Assembly (NCBI RefSeq): GCF_025420585.1
Contig: NZ_JAOEGB010000001.1
Span: forward strand, 124,001 to 188,000
Length of the DNA: 64,000 bases
Reading direction: 5' to 3'
From: Planotetraspora sp. A-T 1434
Lineage (GTDB): Bacteria; Actinomycetota; Actinomycetes; Streptosporangiales; Streptosporangiaceae
How positions within the stretch are numbered: position 1 is the stretch's first letter; every line of letters begins with the position of its first letter. The position numbers and the translations under genes are program-made. The notes beneath the pieces were generated by a model. It was not told the origin of the DNA. It did no database searches and saw only the letters and a program-made list of their open reading frames with translations. This document shows positions 1-8,708 of the stretch, piece by piece.

Positions 1-519
1 GTAGAGGTGCTCGGGCGGTCCGGTGGTGCCGTACCGGAGACCGACGGTCACCCGTCCGTCGGCCGCCAGGTCGGAGATGTACCGCTGGGCCGTGGCGCGG
101 GACAGCCCGAGCCTTCCCGCGACGTCCGTCGCGGTGACGGGCCCACCGGCGCCGCGCACGGCGTCCACGACAAGCTGGGCCGTGTGGCTGGAACGCCCCT
201 TCCTGACCGCCGCGTCGACGCGGTCGCCCTCGTGCAGCGTCCACACGGCGCGGTCGATCTCCGCCTGACTGAGCGGCAGGGCGCCGCCCAGCCGCCCGTG
301 AAACCGCGCGTACGCGCGAAGCCCCTCGGCGAGGTCGCTCTCGGAGAACGGCTTGACCAGGTAGTTGACGACGCCGCGGCCGAGCGCCTCCCGGACGACC
401 GCGGCCTCGGCGGCGGTGTGGGCGACGGCCGCGAGCATGAACCCGGGCACCCTGCCGACATACCGCGCGTGCAGGTCGGCGACCCGGAAGTCGTCGTCCA
501 CGACGAGGACCCTGATCAC
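1..519 (-). pseudogene. CitB/DcuR-type response regulator with internal receiver deletion (runs off left edge)
   Basis: Reading leftward from a GTG at 519, the frame opens with a receiver-domain beta-1 strand and acidic triplet (VLVVDDDFRVADLHARYV), goes through a conserved HTAAEA, and then jumps straight to AVVREALGRGVVNYLVKPF, the alpha-4/beta-5 end with the conserved Lys-Pro. The stretch that in this family carries the phospho-acceptor Asp (beta-3 to beta-4, roughly 45 residues) is absent although the frame stays open. A C-terminal helix-turn-helix follows (TDVAGRLGLSRATAQRYISDL). The family normally controls citrate or C4-dicarboxylate uptake with a CitA/DcuS kinase. The GTG overlaps the stop of the kinase stub upstream, which is the normal operon arrangement. 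The product cannot be phosphorylated in the usual way, so I treat the gene as decayed; a phosphorylation-independent regulator is possible. The true 3' end lies outside the window. Confidence 0.75.
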
Positions 520-730
520 GGCGCCCCTCCCGGGATCGATACCGCGCCGGACAGGTGAGCCCGCGGGGCGGCCGGTGACTCGATCGCGCCCGGGATGCGG
601 GCCACGAAGACCGCGCCGCAGTCCGCTCCCGACGGCCGGGTCAGCGACAGGTCGCGGCCGTGCCTGCGGGTCAGCCGCCGGGCGAGCGCCAGGCCGACCC
701 CGTGCGAGCGGGCGTCGTCGGCGGCATGAC
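516..730 (-). pseudogene. C-terminal remnant of a CitA/DcuS-type sensor histidine kinase
   Basis: The minus-strand frame that stops with the TGA at 518-516 encodes about 70 residues resembling the end of a HATPase_c domain: a G2 box (SHGVGLALARRLTRRHG) followed by SGADCGAVFVARIPG, which matches the terminal strands of CitA-like kinases. Nothing upstream in the frame resembles the H box, N box, PAS or periplasmic sensor domains, so about 85 per cent of the gene is missing. The stop overlaps the GTG of the response regulator, so this is the residue of a normal kinase-regulator operon. The left breakpoint is near 730, next to an unrelated plus-strand fragment. Confidence 0.7.
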
Positions 731-769
731 GACCGACCCGACCGCCGCGCGCCTGACCTCCGAACGTCC

Positions 770-871
770 TCGACGTGCTCGGCTCCTTCTCCCCGAAACG
801 TGAAGGGCAAGAAGGACACGATCGACCTCGCCAAGGCCCACACGACCGAGTTCGTGAAGGCGGTCAAGTAG
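770..871 (+). pseudogene. C-terminal fragment of an unidentified plus-strand gene
   Basis: The last codons before the TAG at 869-871 encode NVKGKKDTIDLAKAHTTEF and then VKAVK, with G or C in almost every third position, so this looks like genuine coding sequence. The coherent frame starts abruptly near 795; just upstream a different frame (LDVLGSFSP) looks coding, which suggests a small frameshift. No domain is recognisable and there is no start or ribosome-binding site. Together with the kinase stub at its left it suggests that an ancestral deletion joined the ends of two convergent genes. Confidence 0.4.
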
Positions 872-874
872 GGA

Positions 875-1528
875 TCACGACGCGCGGCGGCTGGCCGGGG
901 CCCGCTGAGGTTCAGCCTCGGCCGGTCCCGTCGCCCGCTGCGGCGGCACCACCGGGGTCGGCCGCACCAGCCCCAGCGCCACGACCTCGTTGGCCAGCCG
1001 GGTCCGCCGGTTCGTCCCCTCGGGGATGCGGAATTTCTGGTAGAGCCGCAGCAGGTGCTGCTTGACGGCGGCCTCGGTCACGACGAGGTCGTCGGCGATC
1101 TCCCGGGCCGTCGCCGGGGCCACGAACGCCTCGTCGGACAGGGCCGGCCGGCACAGCGAGGTCAGCACGTCGACCTCGCGGCGGGTCAGCTCGGGGGCGG
1201 CGGCCCGGCGCAGCTCCACCTCGGGGGCGAAGTCCTCGCGGGGGATGCCGCCGACCCGGGCCCGGGCGGCGCCGAAGGAGACGACGTCGCCGTCGTCGAG
1301 CACCCTCCTGGCGATCGGCCTGCCGTTCACCCGGGTGCCGTTGCGGGACAGACCCAGGTCAACGACGTACAGGTAGGGCCCGCGACGGACGAATTCGGCG
1401 TGCAGCCGTGACACGCTCGGATCTGTCAGCCGGATGTCCACGCCTCGCCCTCGGCCGATCGTGGTGATCTCGGGGCGCAACGGCACTACCTCGCCGCTGT
1501 CCTCGATCCGAATGAACGGCCCCTCCAC
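875..1528 (-). CDS. FHA-domain protein with C-terminal helix-turn-helix
   Basis: The 217-residue protein starts at GTG with a GGGAGGA ribosome-binding site about seven bases upstream. Residues 5-85 form a forkhead-associated domain with the GR, SRLHAEF and NGTRVNGRPI motifs typical of phosphothreonine binding. Residues 110-185 contain a LuxR/winged-helix-like DNA-binding segment (TAREIADDLVVTEAAVKQHLLRLYQKF). The tail is rich in Pro, Ala and Arg. FHA proteins of this layout are thought to couple Ser/Thr-kinase signalling to transcription; a kinase gene lies 3 kb away, but a link is only inference. It is divergent from citrate synthase, with 181 bp between the two starts, so it may act on that promoter region. 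Confidence 0.8.
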   Translation of the reverse strand: MEGPFIRIEDSGEVVPLRPEITTIGRGRGVDIRLTDPSVSRLHAEFVRRGPYLYVVDLGLSRNGTRVNGRPIARRVLDDGDVVSFGAARARVGGIPREDFAPEVELRRAAAPELTRREVDVLTSLCRPALSDEAFVAPATAREIADDLVVTEAAVKQHLLRLYQKFRIPEGTNRRTRLANEVVALGLVRPTPVVPPQRATGPAEAEPQRAPASRRAS

Positions 1529-1709
1529 GGCAGTTCCTCCCCAGGTAGCCCGCCGTTACTTTCGCTACAGCTCCGGCTTACCCAGACGTGGCGATCTGGA
1601 ATCTCCTTTGCCATAAGGAGAATCCTTCTTGAAATTGGTCTGGACCTTTGGAGAGCGGTTTACCTGCTCACGGGTAGACTTCGGGCGAAGATAAGCGGAG
1701 GAAACACTC

Positions 1710-2831
1710 ATGGCGGACAAGCCCACCAAAGGCCTCGCCGATGTCGTTGCCGCGTCCACAGCGCTCAGCGACATCGACGGCAAGGCCGGTCGGCTCTTCT
1801 ATCGTGGCTACGACATCCACGACCTGGCCGGCCGCACCACTTTCGAGGAGACCGCGCACCTGCTCCAGCACGGCTCGCTGCCGACCCGTGAGCAGCTCGC
1901 CGACTACGGAGCCGAGCTCGTCAGGGGCCGTAGCCTGGGCGCTCTCGTCGAAAGCAACATCCCCGAGATCGCCGAGAAGCAGGGGCCCATGGAGGCTCTG
2001 CGCACACTCGTCTCCCTCAGCGGGGCGGAGGATCCGGACAAGGACACCAACGCCGCGGACGCCAACTGCCGCAAGGCCGCGCGCCTGACCGCGCAGCAGC
2101 CGATCCTGGTCGCCAGGTATCACGCGGCCCGGACCGGCGGCACCGTTCCGGAGCCCGACCCCGAGCTGAGCATCGCCGCGAACTTCCTGCTCCAGATCAC
2201 CGGACGGCAGCCATCGCCGCGCGAGGTGGAGATCTTCGACGCCTGCCTCGTCCTGCACGCCGACCACACGATGAACGCGTCCACGTTCGCCGCCCGGGTG
2301 TGCGCCGCCACGCTGTCGGACATGCACTCGGCCATCGTCGCCGCCATCGGCACGCTCAAGGGCCCCCTTCACGGCGGCGCCAACGAGCAGGTCATGCGTA
2401 CTCTGGAATCGCTGGACCCGAGCGGGGTCGCGCAGGCCGTACGGGACAAGCTGGCCAAGGGCGAGAAGATCATGGGCTTCGGGCACCGGGTCTACAAGAC
2501 CGAGGACCCGCGGGCGACCCACCTGAGGCGGATGTCGCGGGAGCTCGGCGAGGCGTCGGGCGACGACACGTTCTACCGGATGTCCCGGGAGATGGAGGAG
2601 GTCGTCTTCGCGGAGAAGGGCCTGTACCCGAACGTGGACTTCTACGCGGCGACCGTCTACCACTACCTCGGCATCCCGACCGACCTCTTCACGCCGGTGT
2701 TCTCGGTGAGCAGGATGTCGGGGTGGACCGCCCATGTGATCGAGCAGCACGCCGACAACCGCCTGATCCGGCCGGACAGCGAGTACATCGGCGAGCGCGA
2801 CCAGAAGTGGATCCCGATTGACGAGCGGTGA
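1710..2831 (+). CDS. Citrate synthase (citrate/2-methylcitrate synthase family)
   Basis: This 373-residue enzyme would condense acetyl-CoA and oxaloacetate to citrate at entry to the TCA cycle. The short hexameric/type-I-like length and the N-terminal LFYRGYDIHDLA motif place it in the citrate/2-methylcitrate synthase family. Catalytic residues are visible: His in GPLHGGANEQ (about residue 221), His in MGFGHRVYK (about 258) and Asp in NVDFYAATVYHYLG (about 310). A GGAGG sits ten bases before the ATG. A DUF3017 gene and NADP-isocitrate dehydrogenase follow in the same direction, giving a TCA cluster. No prp genes are nearby, which favours citrate over methylcitrate synthase, though the sequence alone does not exclude the latter. 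The upstream gap contains a small perfect inverted repeat, GGTC-TG-GACC, at 1637-1646, that could be an operator. Confidence 0.88.
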   Translation: MADKPTKGLADVVAASTALSDIDGKAGRLFYRGYDIHDLAGRTTFEETAHLLQHGSLPTREQLADYGAELVRGRSLGALVESNIPEIAEKQGPMEALRTLVSLSGAEDPDKDTNAADANCRKAARLTAQQPILVARYHAARTGGTVPEPDPELSIAANFLLQITGRQPSPREVEIFDACLVLHADHTMNASTFAARVCAATLSDMHSAIVAAIGTLKGPLHGGANEQVMRTLESLDPSGVAQAVRDKLAKGEKIMGFGHRVYKTEDPRATHLRRMSRELGEASGDDTFYRMSREMEEVVFAEKGLYPNVDFYAATVYHYLGIPTDLFTPVFSVSRMSGWTAHVIEQHADNRLIRPDSEYIGERDQKWIPIDER

Positions 2832-2852
2832 GCAGCCAGGGCGAGTGAGGAT

Positions 2853-3140
2853 GTGAAGGCGAGCGGCACCGGCACGGCCTGGGGACCGTACCTGCTGGTG
2901 GTGGCGGGTGCGGGTGCCGGGCTGGGCGCGATCGTCTTCGGAGCGCCCCCCTGGGCCGGGGGCGTGATCCTGGGGGGCGCGTTGATCCTGGGGTCGGCCA
3001 TCCGGCTGATCGTCTCCGACGAGCGGGCCGGCCCGCTCGCGATCCGGAGCCGGAGGACGGACGTGGTCATCCTGGGCGTCCTCGGCGCCGCCCTGGTGCT
3101 CGGCTCGCTCAGCCTGCTGCTGCGCCTGCACAACACCTAG
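2853..3140 (+). CDS. DUF3017 small membrane protein
   Basis: This 95-residue protein has three hydrophobic helices (about 8-30, 33-52 and 68-90) separated by a short basic loop containing LAIRSRRTDV, the hallmark of DUF3017 proteins of actinobacteria. In other actinomycetes, from memory, such genes sit beside TCA-cycle or folate genes such as mdh and folD; here it lies between citrate synthase and isocitrate dehydrogenase. The GTG start is 21 bases after the citrate synthase stop, with GAGG just upstream. Function is unknown. Confidence 0.75.
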   Translation: MKASGTGTAWGPYLLVVAGAGAGLGAIVFGAPPWAGGVILGGALILGSAIRLIVSDERAGPLAIRSRRTDVVILGVLGAALVLGSLSLLLRLHNT

Positions 3141-3142
3141 CC

Positions 3143-3161
3143 ACGGGCGCATCACGCCCGT
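3143..3161. terminator. Weak hairpin after the DUF3017 gene
   Basis: A 7-bp stem (ACGGGCG / CGCCCGT) with a 5-base loop directly follows the stop codon. There is no T tract, so it may only partly separate isocitrate dehydrogenase from the upstream genes. Confidence 0.35.
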
Positions 3162-3234
3162 CCGATAGCCTCACGGCCAGTGAGCCTCAAAAAGGACTGT
3201 CTGGCCAAGTTAGTTCAGAAGGGGAACCCCACGC

Positions 3235-4452
3235 ATGCCCAAGATCAAGGTAGCGGGTCCGGTCGTCGAGCTTGACGGCGACGAGATGACCCGGATCATC
3301 TGGCAGTTCATCAAGGACCAGTTGATCCTGCCCTACCTCGACGTCGACCTGAAGTACTACGACCTCGGCATCGAGCACCGCGACGCCACGGACGACCAGG
3401 TCACGATCGACGCCGCGAACGCGATCAAGCAGTACGGCGTCGGTGTCAAATGTGCCACGATCACGCCTGACGAGGCCCGGGTCGAGGAGTTCGGCCTGAA
3501 GCACATGTGGAAGTCCCCGAACGGGACGATCCGCAACATCCTCGGCGGTGTGATCTTCCGTGAGCCGATCATCATGTCGAACGTCCCGCGGCTCGTGCCC
3601 GGTTGGACGAAGCCGATCGTCGTCGGCCGTCACGCCTTCGGCGACCAGTACCGCGCGACCGACCTGAAGATCCCGGGCGAGGGCACGCTGACCCTCACCT
3701 TCACGCCGAAGGACGGCAGCGAGCCGATCGAGCTCAACGTCTTCGACTTCCCCGGCGCGGGTGTCGCGCTCGCCATGTACAACCTGGACGAGTCGATCCG
3801 CGACTTCGCCCGTGCCTCGATGCGGTACGGCCTGAACCGCGGCTACCCGGTCTACCTGTCGACGAAGAACACGATCCTCAAGGCCTACGACGGCCGCTTC
3901 AAGGACATCTTCGCCGAGGTCTTCGAGTCCGAGTTCAAGGCCGACTTCGAGGCCGCCGGCATCACCTACGAGCACCGCCTGATCGACGACATGGTCGCCG
4001 CGTCCCTCAAGTGGGAGGGCGGCTACGTCTGGGCGTGCAAGAACTACGACGGCGACGTCCAGTCCGACACGGTCGCCCAGGGCTTCGGCTCGCTCGGCCT
4101 GATGACCAGCGTGCTCATGACGCCGGACGGCCGGACCGTCGAGGCCGAGGCCGCCCACGGCACGGTGACCCGGCACTTCCGCCAGCACCAGCAGGGCAAG
4201 CCGACCTCCACGAACCCGATCGCCTCGATCTTCGCCTGGACCCGTGGCCTGCAGCACCGTGGCAAGCTCGACAACCAGCCCGAGGTGATCGACTTCGCCG
4301 AGAAGCTGGAGCAGGTCTGCGTCGAGACCGTCGAGGGCGGCCAGATGACCAAGGACCTGGCGCTCCTCGTCGGCGGCGACGCCGAGTGGCTGACCACGCA
4401 GGACTTCCTCGCCGCGCTGGACGAGAACCTCAAGAAGAAGATGGCTCTCTGA
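3235..4452 (+). CDS. icd: NADP-dependent isocitrate dehydrogenase, homodimeric type
   Basis: The 405-residue protein matches the eukaryote-like dimeric NADP-isocitrate dehydrogenase over its whole length: N-terminal [19 protein letters not shown], the substrate-loop region [15 protein letters not shown] and [25 protein letters not shown], the metal-binding LIDDMVA segment, and [13 protein letters not shown] for NADP binding. It converts isocitrate to 2-oxoglutarate with NADPH production. A GGGG/AAGG ribosome-binding site lies about ten bases before the ATG. It is the last gene of the local TCA group and is closed by a strong terminator. Confidence 0.95.
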   Translation: MPKIKVAGPVVELDGDEMTRIIWQFIKDQLILPYLDVDLKYYDLGIEHRDATDDQVTIDAANAIKQYGVGVKCATITPDEARVEEFGLKHMWKSPNGTIRNILGGVIFREPIIMSNVPRLVPGWTKPIVVGRHAFGDQYRATDLKIPGEGTLTLTFTPKDGSEPIELNVFDFPGAGVALAMYNLDESIRDFARASMRYGLNRGYPVYLSTKNTILKAYDGRFKDIFAEVFESEFKADFEAAGITYEHRLIDDMVAASLKWEGGYVWACKNYDGDVQSDTVAQGFGSLGLMTSVLMTPDGRTVEAEAAHGTVTRHFRQHQQGKPTSTNPIASIFAWTRGLQHRGKLDNQPEVIDFAEKLEQVCVETVEGGQMTKDLALLVGGDAEWLTTQDFLAALDENLKKKMAL

Positions 4453-4507
4453 GCCTGAGGAAACCATCAGCCTGGGGAAACCCCCGGCGAACAGCGTCAC
4501 CCCGAAC

Positions 4508-4531
4508 GGGCCGCCTCCGGGCGGCCCTTTT
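4508..4531 (+). terminator. Rho-independent terminator after icd
   Basis: A perfect 8-bp stem GGGCCGCC / GGCGGCCC with a TCCG tetraloop is followed by TTTT, 55 bases after the icd stop. Confidence 0.85.
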
Positions 4532-4641
4532 GGTGTGTACGCATCCGGAGATCACGGCGTGGTATCGCCTGTCAGGCAGGAGTACGGCAGGGCCGTAAAG
4601 TTCTGCTGGTCGGTACTTTGCCAAACCGTGGGGATCGTTGG

Positions 4642-6567
4642 ATGCCGCAGATCGCGCCGCTCGGGCCGGGTGATCCCGCCCAGCTCGGTCCGTTCGTGCT
4701 GTCCGGCCGGATCGGTGAGGGCGGCCAGGGCGTGGTCTACCTGGGGCGGAACGAGGCCGGCGAGCCGGCCGCCGTGAAGTTGCTGCACGTCAAGTTCAGC
4801 GGCGACGCCGTCGCCAGGTCGCGTTTCGCCAGGGAGCTGCGGGCGGCCCAGCGGGTCGCGAGCTTCTGCACCGCCAGGGTCATCGCCGCCGACCTCGAGG
4901 GCGACATTCCGTACATCGCGAGCGAGTACATCCAGGGCGAGTCTCTGCGCGACACCGTGGAGGCGTCCGGGCCGCTGACGGGCGCGGCGCTGGAGCGGCT
5001 GGCGGTGGGCACGGCCACCGCGCTGACCGCGATCCACCACGCCGGGATCGTCCACCGCGACTTCAAGCCCGACAACGTGCTGATCGCCGCCGATGGGCCC
5101 CGGGTGGTCGACTTCGGCATCGCCCGCATCGTCGACTCGACCGGCACGATCACCAGCCGGGCGATCGGCACGCCCGCCTACATGGCTCCCGAGCAGATCT
5201 CCGGCGACACCGTGGGGCCGCCGGCCGACGTGTTCGCCTGGGGCTCGACGATCGCGTACGCCGCGACGGGCAAGGCCGTCTTCGGCGGCGACTCGATCGC
5301 GGTCGTGCTGAACCGGATCCTCAACCACGACATCGACGTCGGCGTGCTCCCGGAGCCGCTGCGCGGCGTCGTCAGGTCGTGTCTCAGCAAGTCCGCCGCG
5401 GCGCGGCCCACCGCGGACCAGATCCTGCTGCGGCTGCTCGGCCGTCCGGCGTCGGGCGACGCCTCCACGATCGTGCTGTCCGAGGGCGCCCACGCCGCCA
5501 ATCCCGACAGCCCGGCCCGCACTCCCGATCGCCCTGGGAGGCCCGCCGGCACGACCGATTCCGCCGACCCCGCGGGTCCTCCGCCGGAGACCCGTTTCTC
5601 GCCCCCGTCCGCCAAATCGGGAAGGGGCCGCTGGATCGCCGTGATCACGGCCGCCGTCGCCGTGGTGGCGGCGGGCGGAGCTGTGGCGTTCAGCCAGATG
5701 GGGGCCGGACGTGGGGGAGGGGGCGATCCCACGGCCACCAGCGAGGCGAGCGTGTCCACCCGCCCGCCGTCGAAGTCACCGTCGAAATCACCCAGCCCTT
5801 CGCCCACCTTCGGCTCCGTGGCGGACAAGGCGGCGCGGACGCACAAGCTCACCATCGGAGTGAAGGGCGACCTGCCCGGCGTCGGCCTGGTGTCCGGGCA
5901 GTCGTTCAGCGGGTTCGACGTGGACGTCGCCAAATATGTGGCGAACAGCCTCCAGGTGCCCGAGACGGGGATCACGTTCCGCAGGGTCACCAAGGGCGAC
6001 CGGGCCAGGGCGCTCGCGAACGGCGACGTCGACCTCGTCTTCGCGACCTATGCCTACGACGACAACAAGCGGGACGGTGTCACCTTCGCCGGGCCGTACT
6101 ACGTCGCCCACACCGACGTGCTCGTGGTCAAGGACTCGCCCATCCGGAAGCTCGACGACCTGACCGGCCGCCCCGTGTGCGCGCCGCTGGGCAGCGATTC
6201 CTTCAGGGTCGTGCAGGCGAAGGTGAGGGCGACCCCGGTTCCCGCGAAGGACTACTCGGAGTGCATGAACAAGCTTCTGGCGGGCCAGGTCGACGCCATT
6301 CCGGGTGACGACCTGATCCTGGCCGGGTTCGCCGACCGCGAGACGAGCCTCGAACTGGCGGTGCTCGGGCTCGACCTGACCGACCAGCGCTACTCCGTCG
6401 GGCTGCCCAGGAAGGACGCCCGCACCTGCGAGGCCGTCAGGTCCGCCATCTCCCGGATGTACGACGACGGGACCATGAAGAAGCTGCTCGAAAGCCACTT
6501 CTCCCGCGTTGACTTCCATCCCGAACGGGACATCCCGGTCATGCTGCCCTGCCGCCAGGAGTCTTGA
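4642..6567 (+). CDS. Transmembrane Ser/Thr protein kinase fused to an extracellular solute-binding domain
   Basis: The 641-residue protein has a Hanks-type kinase domain (about 15-265) with the Gly loop GEGGQGVVYLG, catalytic HRDFKPDN (about 138), DFG (about 157) and GTPAYMAPEQ. A Pro-rich linker leads to one membrane helix (about 331-350), then a Ser/Thr/Pro segment and a C-terminal domain (about 402-625) that looks like a type-3 periplasmic binding protein (LTIGVKGDLPG, FDVDVAKYV, DVDLVFATYAYD, FAGPYYV). The extracellular part probably binds an amino acid or similar solute and signals to the kinase; this is inference. The ATG with GGGGAT eight bases upstream is preferred to a TTG 24 bases earlier. 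It is monocistronic, convergent with padR ten bases away. Confidence 0.88.
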   Translation: MPQIAPLGPGDPAQLGPFVLSGRIGEGGQGVVYLGRNEAGEPAAVKLLHVKFSGDAVARSRFARELRAAQRVASFCTARVIAADLEGDIPYIASEYIQGESLRDTVEASGPLTGAALERLAVGTATALTAIHHAGIVHRDFKPDNVLIAADGPRVVDFGIARIVDSTGTITSRAIGTPAYMAPEQISGDTVGPPADVFAWGSTIAYAATGKAVFGGDSIAVVLNRILNHDIDVGVLPEPLRGVVRSCLSKSAAARPTADQILLRLLGRPASGDASTIVLSEGAHAANPDSPARTPDRPGRPAGTTDSADPAGPPPETRFSPPSAKSGRGRWIAVITAAVAVVAAGGAVAFSQMGAGRGGGGDPTATSEASVSTRPPSKSPSKSPSPSPTFGSVADKAARTHKLTIGVKGDLPGVGLVSGQSFSGFDVDVAKYVANSLQVPETGITFRRVTKGDRARALANGDVDLVFATYAYDDNKRDGVTFAGPYYVAHTDVLVVKDSPIRKLDDLTGRPVCAPLGSDSFRVVQAKVRATPVPAKDYSECMNKLLAGQVDAIPGDDLILAGFADRETSLELAVLGLDLTDQRYSVGLPRKDARTCEAVRSAISRMYDDGTMKKLLESHFSRVDFHPERDIPVMLPCRQES

Positions 6568-6577
6568 AAAGGGCAGC

Positions 6578-7111
6578 TCAGAGCCGGCGCTCGATGTCGG
6601 CGATGGAGTCGACGGCCCACTCGAGGCCGGCGCGCACCCGGCGGATGCCGAGGTCCAGCGCGTACACGCCGAAATGGCCCCAGCCTTCGCCCTTCCGCCG
6701 CATGGCGGGGTGGTTCCGGCGCAGTTCCTCCAGTTGAGCCAGCTTGGTCTCGTAGTGGACCTTCATCCGCTGGAGCAGCGCTATCGCCTCGCGCGGGTCG
6801 AGCAGCGGCATGAGGAAGGCCTGGAGCGACTCCTCGCTGCGGTACGCCGCGGAGGGGCTGTGGTCGAGCATCCAGCGCCGTAGCTCCTGGCTGCCCTCGT
6901 CGGTGATGGTGTAGATCTTCCGCCCGCGCGGCCCCTCGGCCTCGACGGCCACCAGTCCGTCCGCCGCCATCTTGGCGAGCTCGGGATAGATCTGGCTGTG
7001 CCCGGCCTGCCAGACGTGGGCGACCGAGGTCTCGAACGTCTTGGCCAGGTCATATCCGCTCGCCGGACCGGAGGCGGTGAGCAGGCCGAGGAGGGCGATC
7101 CGCAGGGACAT
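6578..7111 (-). CDS. PadR-family transcriptional regulator
   Basis: The 177-residue protein has an N-terminal winged helix (LRIALLGLLTASGPASGYDLAKTF, shown by its first half and wing residues YPELAKMAADGLV and RGRKIYTITDEG) and a C-terminal helical dimerisation domain with the Vir_act_alpha_C pattern. It probably represses the divergent MFS exporter and itself. The start at 7111 matches the usual PadR N-terminus MSLRxALLGLL; an in-frame ATG at 7138 would put the start inside the operator. A perfect PadR-type site lies between the two genes. Confidence 0.88.
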   Translation of the reverse strand: MSLRIALLGLLTASGPASGYDLAKTFETSVAHVWQAGHSQIYPELAKMAADGLVAVEAEGPRGRKIYTITDEGSQELRRWMLDHSPSAAYRSEESLQAFLMPLLDPREAIALLQRMKVHYETKLAQLEELRRNHPAMRRKGEGWGHFGVYALDLGIRRVRAGLEWAVDSIADIERRL

Positions 7112-7136
7112 GCCTTCACTATAGCTAAACCTTGAC

Positions 7137-7152
7137 ATGTCATCTCTTACAT
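7137..7152. promoter_or_regulatory. PadR operator (ATGT-N8-ACAT)
   Basis: The sequence ATGT, eight bases, ACAT is exactly the core spacing known for PadR operators. It lies between the divergent padR and MFS starts, 15 bases before the exporter ATG, so a bound repressor would block both genes. Confidence 0.75.
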
Positions 7153-7166
7153 GTCACTTTCGACCC

Positions 7167-8597
7167 ATGAAGCAGAAGAACGGGATCCTCCTCTTCGCCG
7201 TGCTGGGCGGGATGTTCCTCGCGATGCTGGACCAGACGATCGTGGGCACGGCGCTGCCCCGGATCACCTCCGAGCTGGGCGGCACCGGCCTCTACACTTG
7301 GGTGGTCACCGCCTATCTGCTGACCTCCACCGTCACGGTCCCGTTGTACGGCAGGCTGTCCGACGCGTACGGCCGCAAGCCGCTCCTCCTGATCGGCGTG
7401 GGGATCTTCCTCGTGGGGTCGATCCTGTGTGGAGTCGCGCAGGACATGGGCCAGCTCATCGCCTTCCGGGGGCTCCAGGGTCTCGGCGCCGGAGCGCTGC
7501 TACCCCTGTCGCTGGCGCTGGTCATCGACCTGTTCCCGCCGCAGCGCAGCGGCCGCGTGCAGGGCGCGCTCGGCGGCGTGATGGCCCTCAGCTACCTCGC
7601 GGGGCCGTTCCTCGGCGGCCTGTTCACCGACCACGCGAGCTGGCGCTGGGCGTTCTACGTCAACGTGCCCATCGGAGTCGTGCTGGTCGCCATCATCTGG
7701 CTCAGGCTGCCGTACCTGCCCGGCCACGGCGGCGGAGCGCGCCCCGACTACCTCGGCATCGCGGTCTTCGGCGCGGCGATCAGCGCGCTGCTCATCGGCC
7801 TGACCGAGAAGGGCATCGACGGCCACACCTGGACGAGCGCCCCCGTCATCGGCCCGATCGGGGGAGCGCTGCTGGCGCTGATCGTCTTCGTGGCCGTCGA
7901 GCGGCGGGCCGGTCAGCCGATCGTCCCCCTGCACCTGTTCGCCAACCGGACATACACGCTGGTCAACGTGGCCTCGTTCTTCACCGCGTTCTGCATGTAC
8001 GCGGGAGTGGTCTTCCTGCCCCGCTACTTCCAGGAGGCTCATGGCCTCAGCGCCACCTCGTCCGGCCTGCACATCTACCCGCTGATGCTCGCCATGGTCG
8101 TCGGCAGCGCGGTGACCGGCGCGCTGATCTCCAGGACCGGCCGCTACAAGCCCTGGCTGGTGACCGCGCCGGCCTTCCTCGTGGCGGGCACCCTGCTCTG
8201 CGCCAACCTGGCCGTGAACACCGGGACGCTCACGCTCGCCGCGTGGATGGTCCTGATCGGCCTCGGCATGGGCCCCATGCTGTCCGGGCTCACGGTGGCG
8301 ATCCAGTCGGCCGTCCCGCCGCAGTTCATCGGCACTGCGAGCGCCAACCTCACATTCTTCCGCCAGATCGGCGGCTCGGTCGCGCTGGCCGTGGCGGGCA
8401 CGGCCTACACCTCCGTGATGACCCGCGAGGTCCCCGTCCACGGCCCCCAGGCGGCGCACGCCGCGGCGACCGCGACCGTCATCCCGTGGCTCGGCGTCAC
8501 GGGCGCGCTCGTCGCCCTCCTCGCGCTCGCGCTGCTGCCCGGCGGCGCCGTACGGCTCGGCCGCCCGATGCCGGAACGGGTGCTCGCCGAGGTCTAG
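7167..8597 (+). CDS. MFS drug exporter, DHA2 (EmrB/QacA, 14-TM) family
   Basis: This 476-residue membrane protein carries the DHA2 signatures: FLAMLDQTIVGTALPRI in helix 1, the loop-2 motif GRLSDAYGRKPLL, and GLQGLGAGALLPLSLALV further on. About 14 hydrophobic helices are visible. It should export toxic compounds by proton antiport. The ATG follows the PadR operator closely and has no clear Shine-Dalgarno, so it may be translated from a nearly leaderless mRNA. Regulation by the divergent PadR protein is strongly suggested. The substrate cannot be inferred. Confidence 0.9.
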   Translation: MKQKNGILLFAVLGGMFLAMLDQTIVGTALPRITSELGGTGLYTWVVTAYLLTSTVTVPLYGRLSDAYGRKPLLLIGVGIFLVGSILCGVAQDMGQLIAFRGLQGLGAGALLPLSLALVIDLFPPQRSGRVQGALGGVMALSYLAGPFLGGLFTDHASWRWAFYVNVPIGVVLVAIIWLRLPYLPGHGGGARPDYLGIAVFGAAISALLIGLTEKGIDGHTWTSAPVIGPIGGALLALIVFVAVERRAGQPIVPLHLFANRTYTLVNVASFFTAFCMYAGVVFLPRYFQEAHGLSATSSGLHIYPLMLAMVVGSAVTGALISRTGRYKPWLVTAPAFLVAGTLLCANLAVNTGTLTLAAWMVLIGLGMGPMLSGLTVAIQSAVPPQFIGTASANLTFFRQIGGSVALAVAGTAYTSVMTREVPVHGPQAAHAAATATVIPWLGVTGALVALLALALLPGGAVRLGRPMPERVLAEV

Positions 8598-8708
8598 CGG
8601 GGACCGGGAAAGGGGGGCGTAGCGGAACCGGGCGGCGCACAGCGTGTCGGACGGATGCCCGGCCTTCCCGGCACGGTTGAATTGATCTCAAGCGTTCGGG
8701 GGAGCCGC

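Noticed and set aside
1668-3155. Long minus-strand ORF of 495 codons opposite citrate synthase
   Set aside because: It mirrors the codon pattern of the opposite gene, has no homology or ribosome-binding site, and is a high-GC shadow. The same applies to similar long antisense frames across the window (for example opposite icd, the BMP-ABC genes and acyl-CoA carboxylase).
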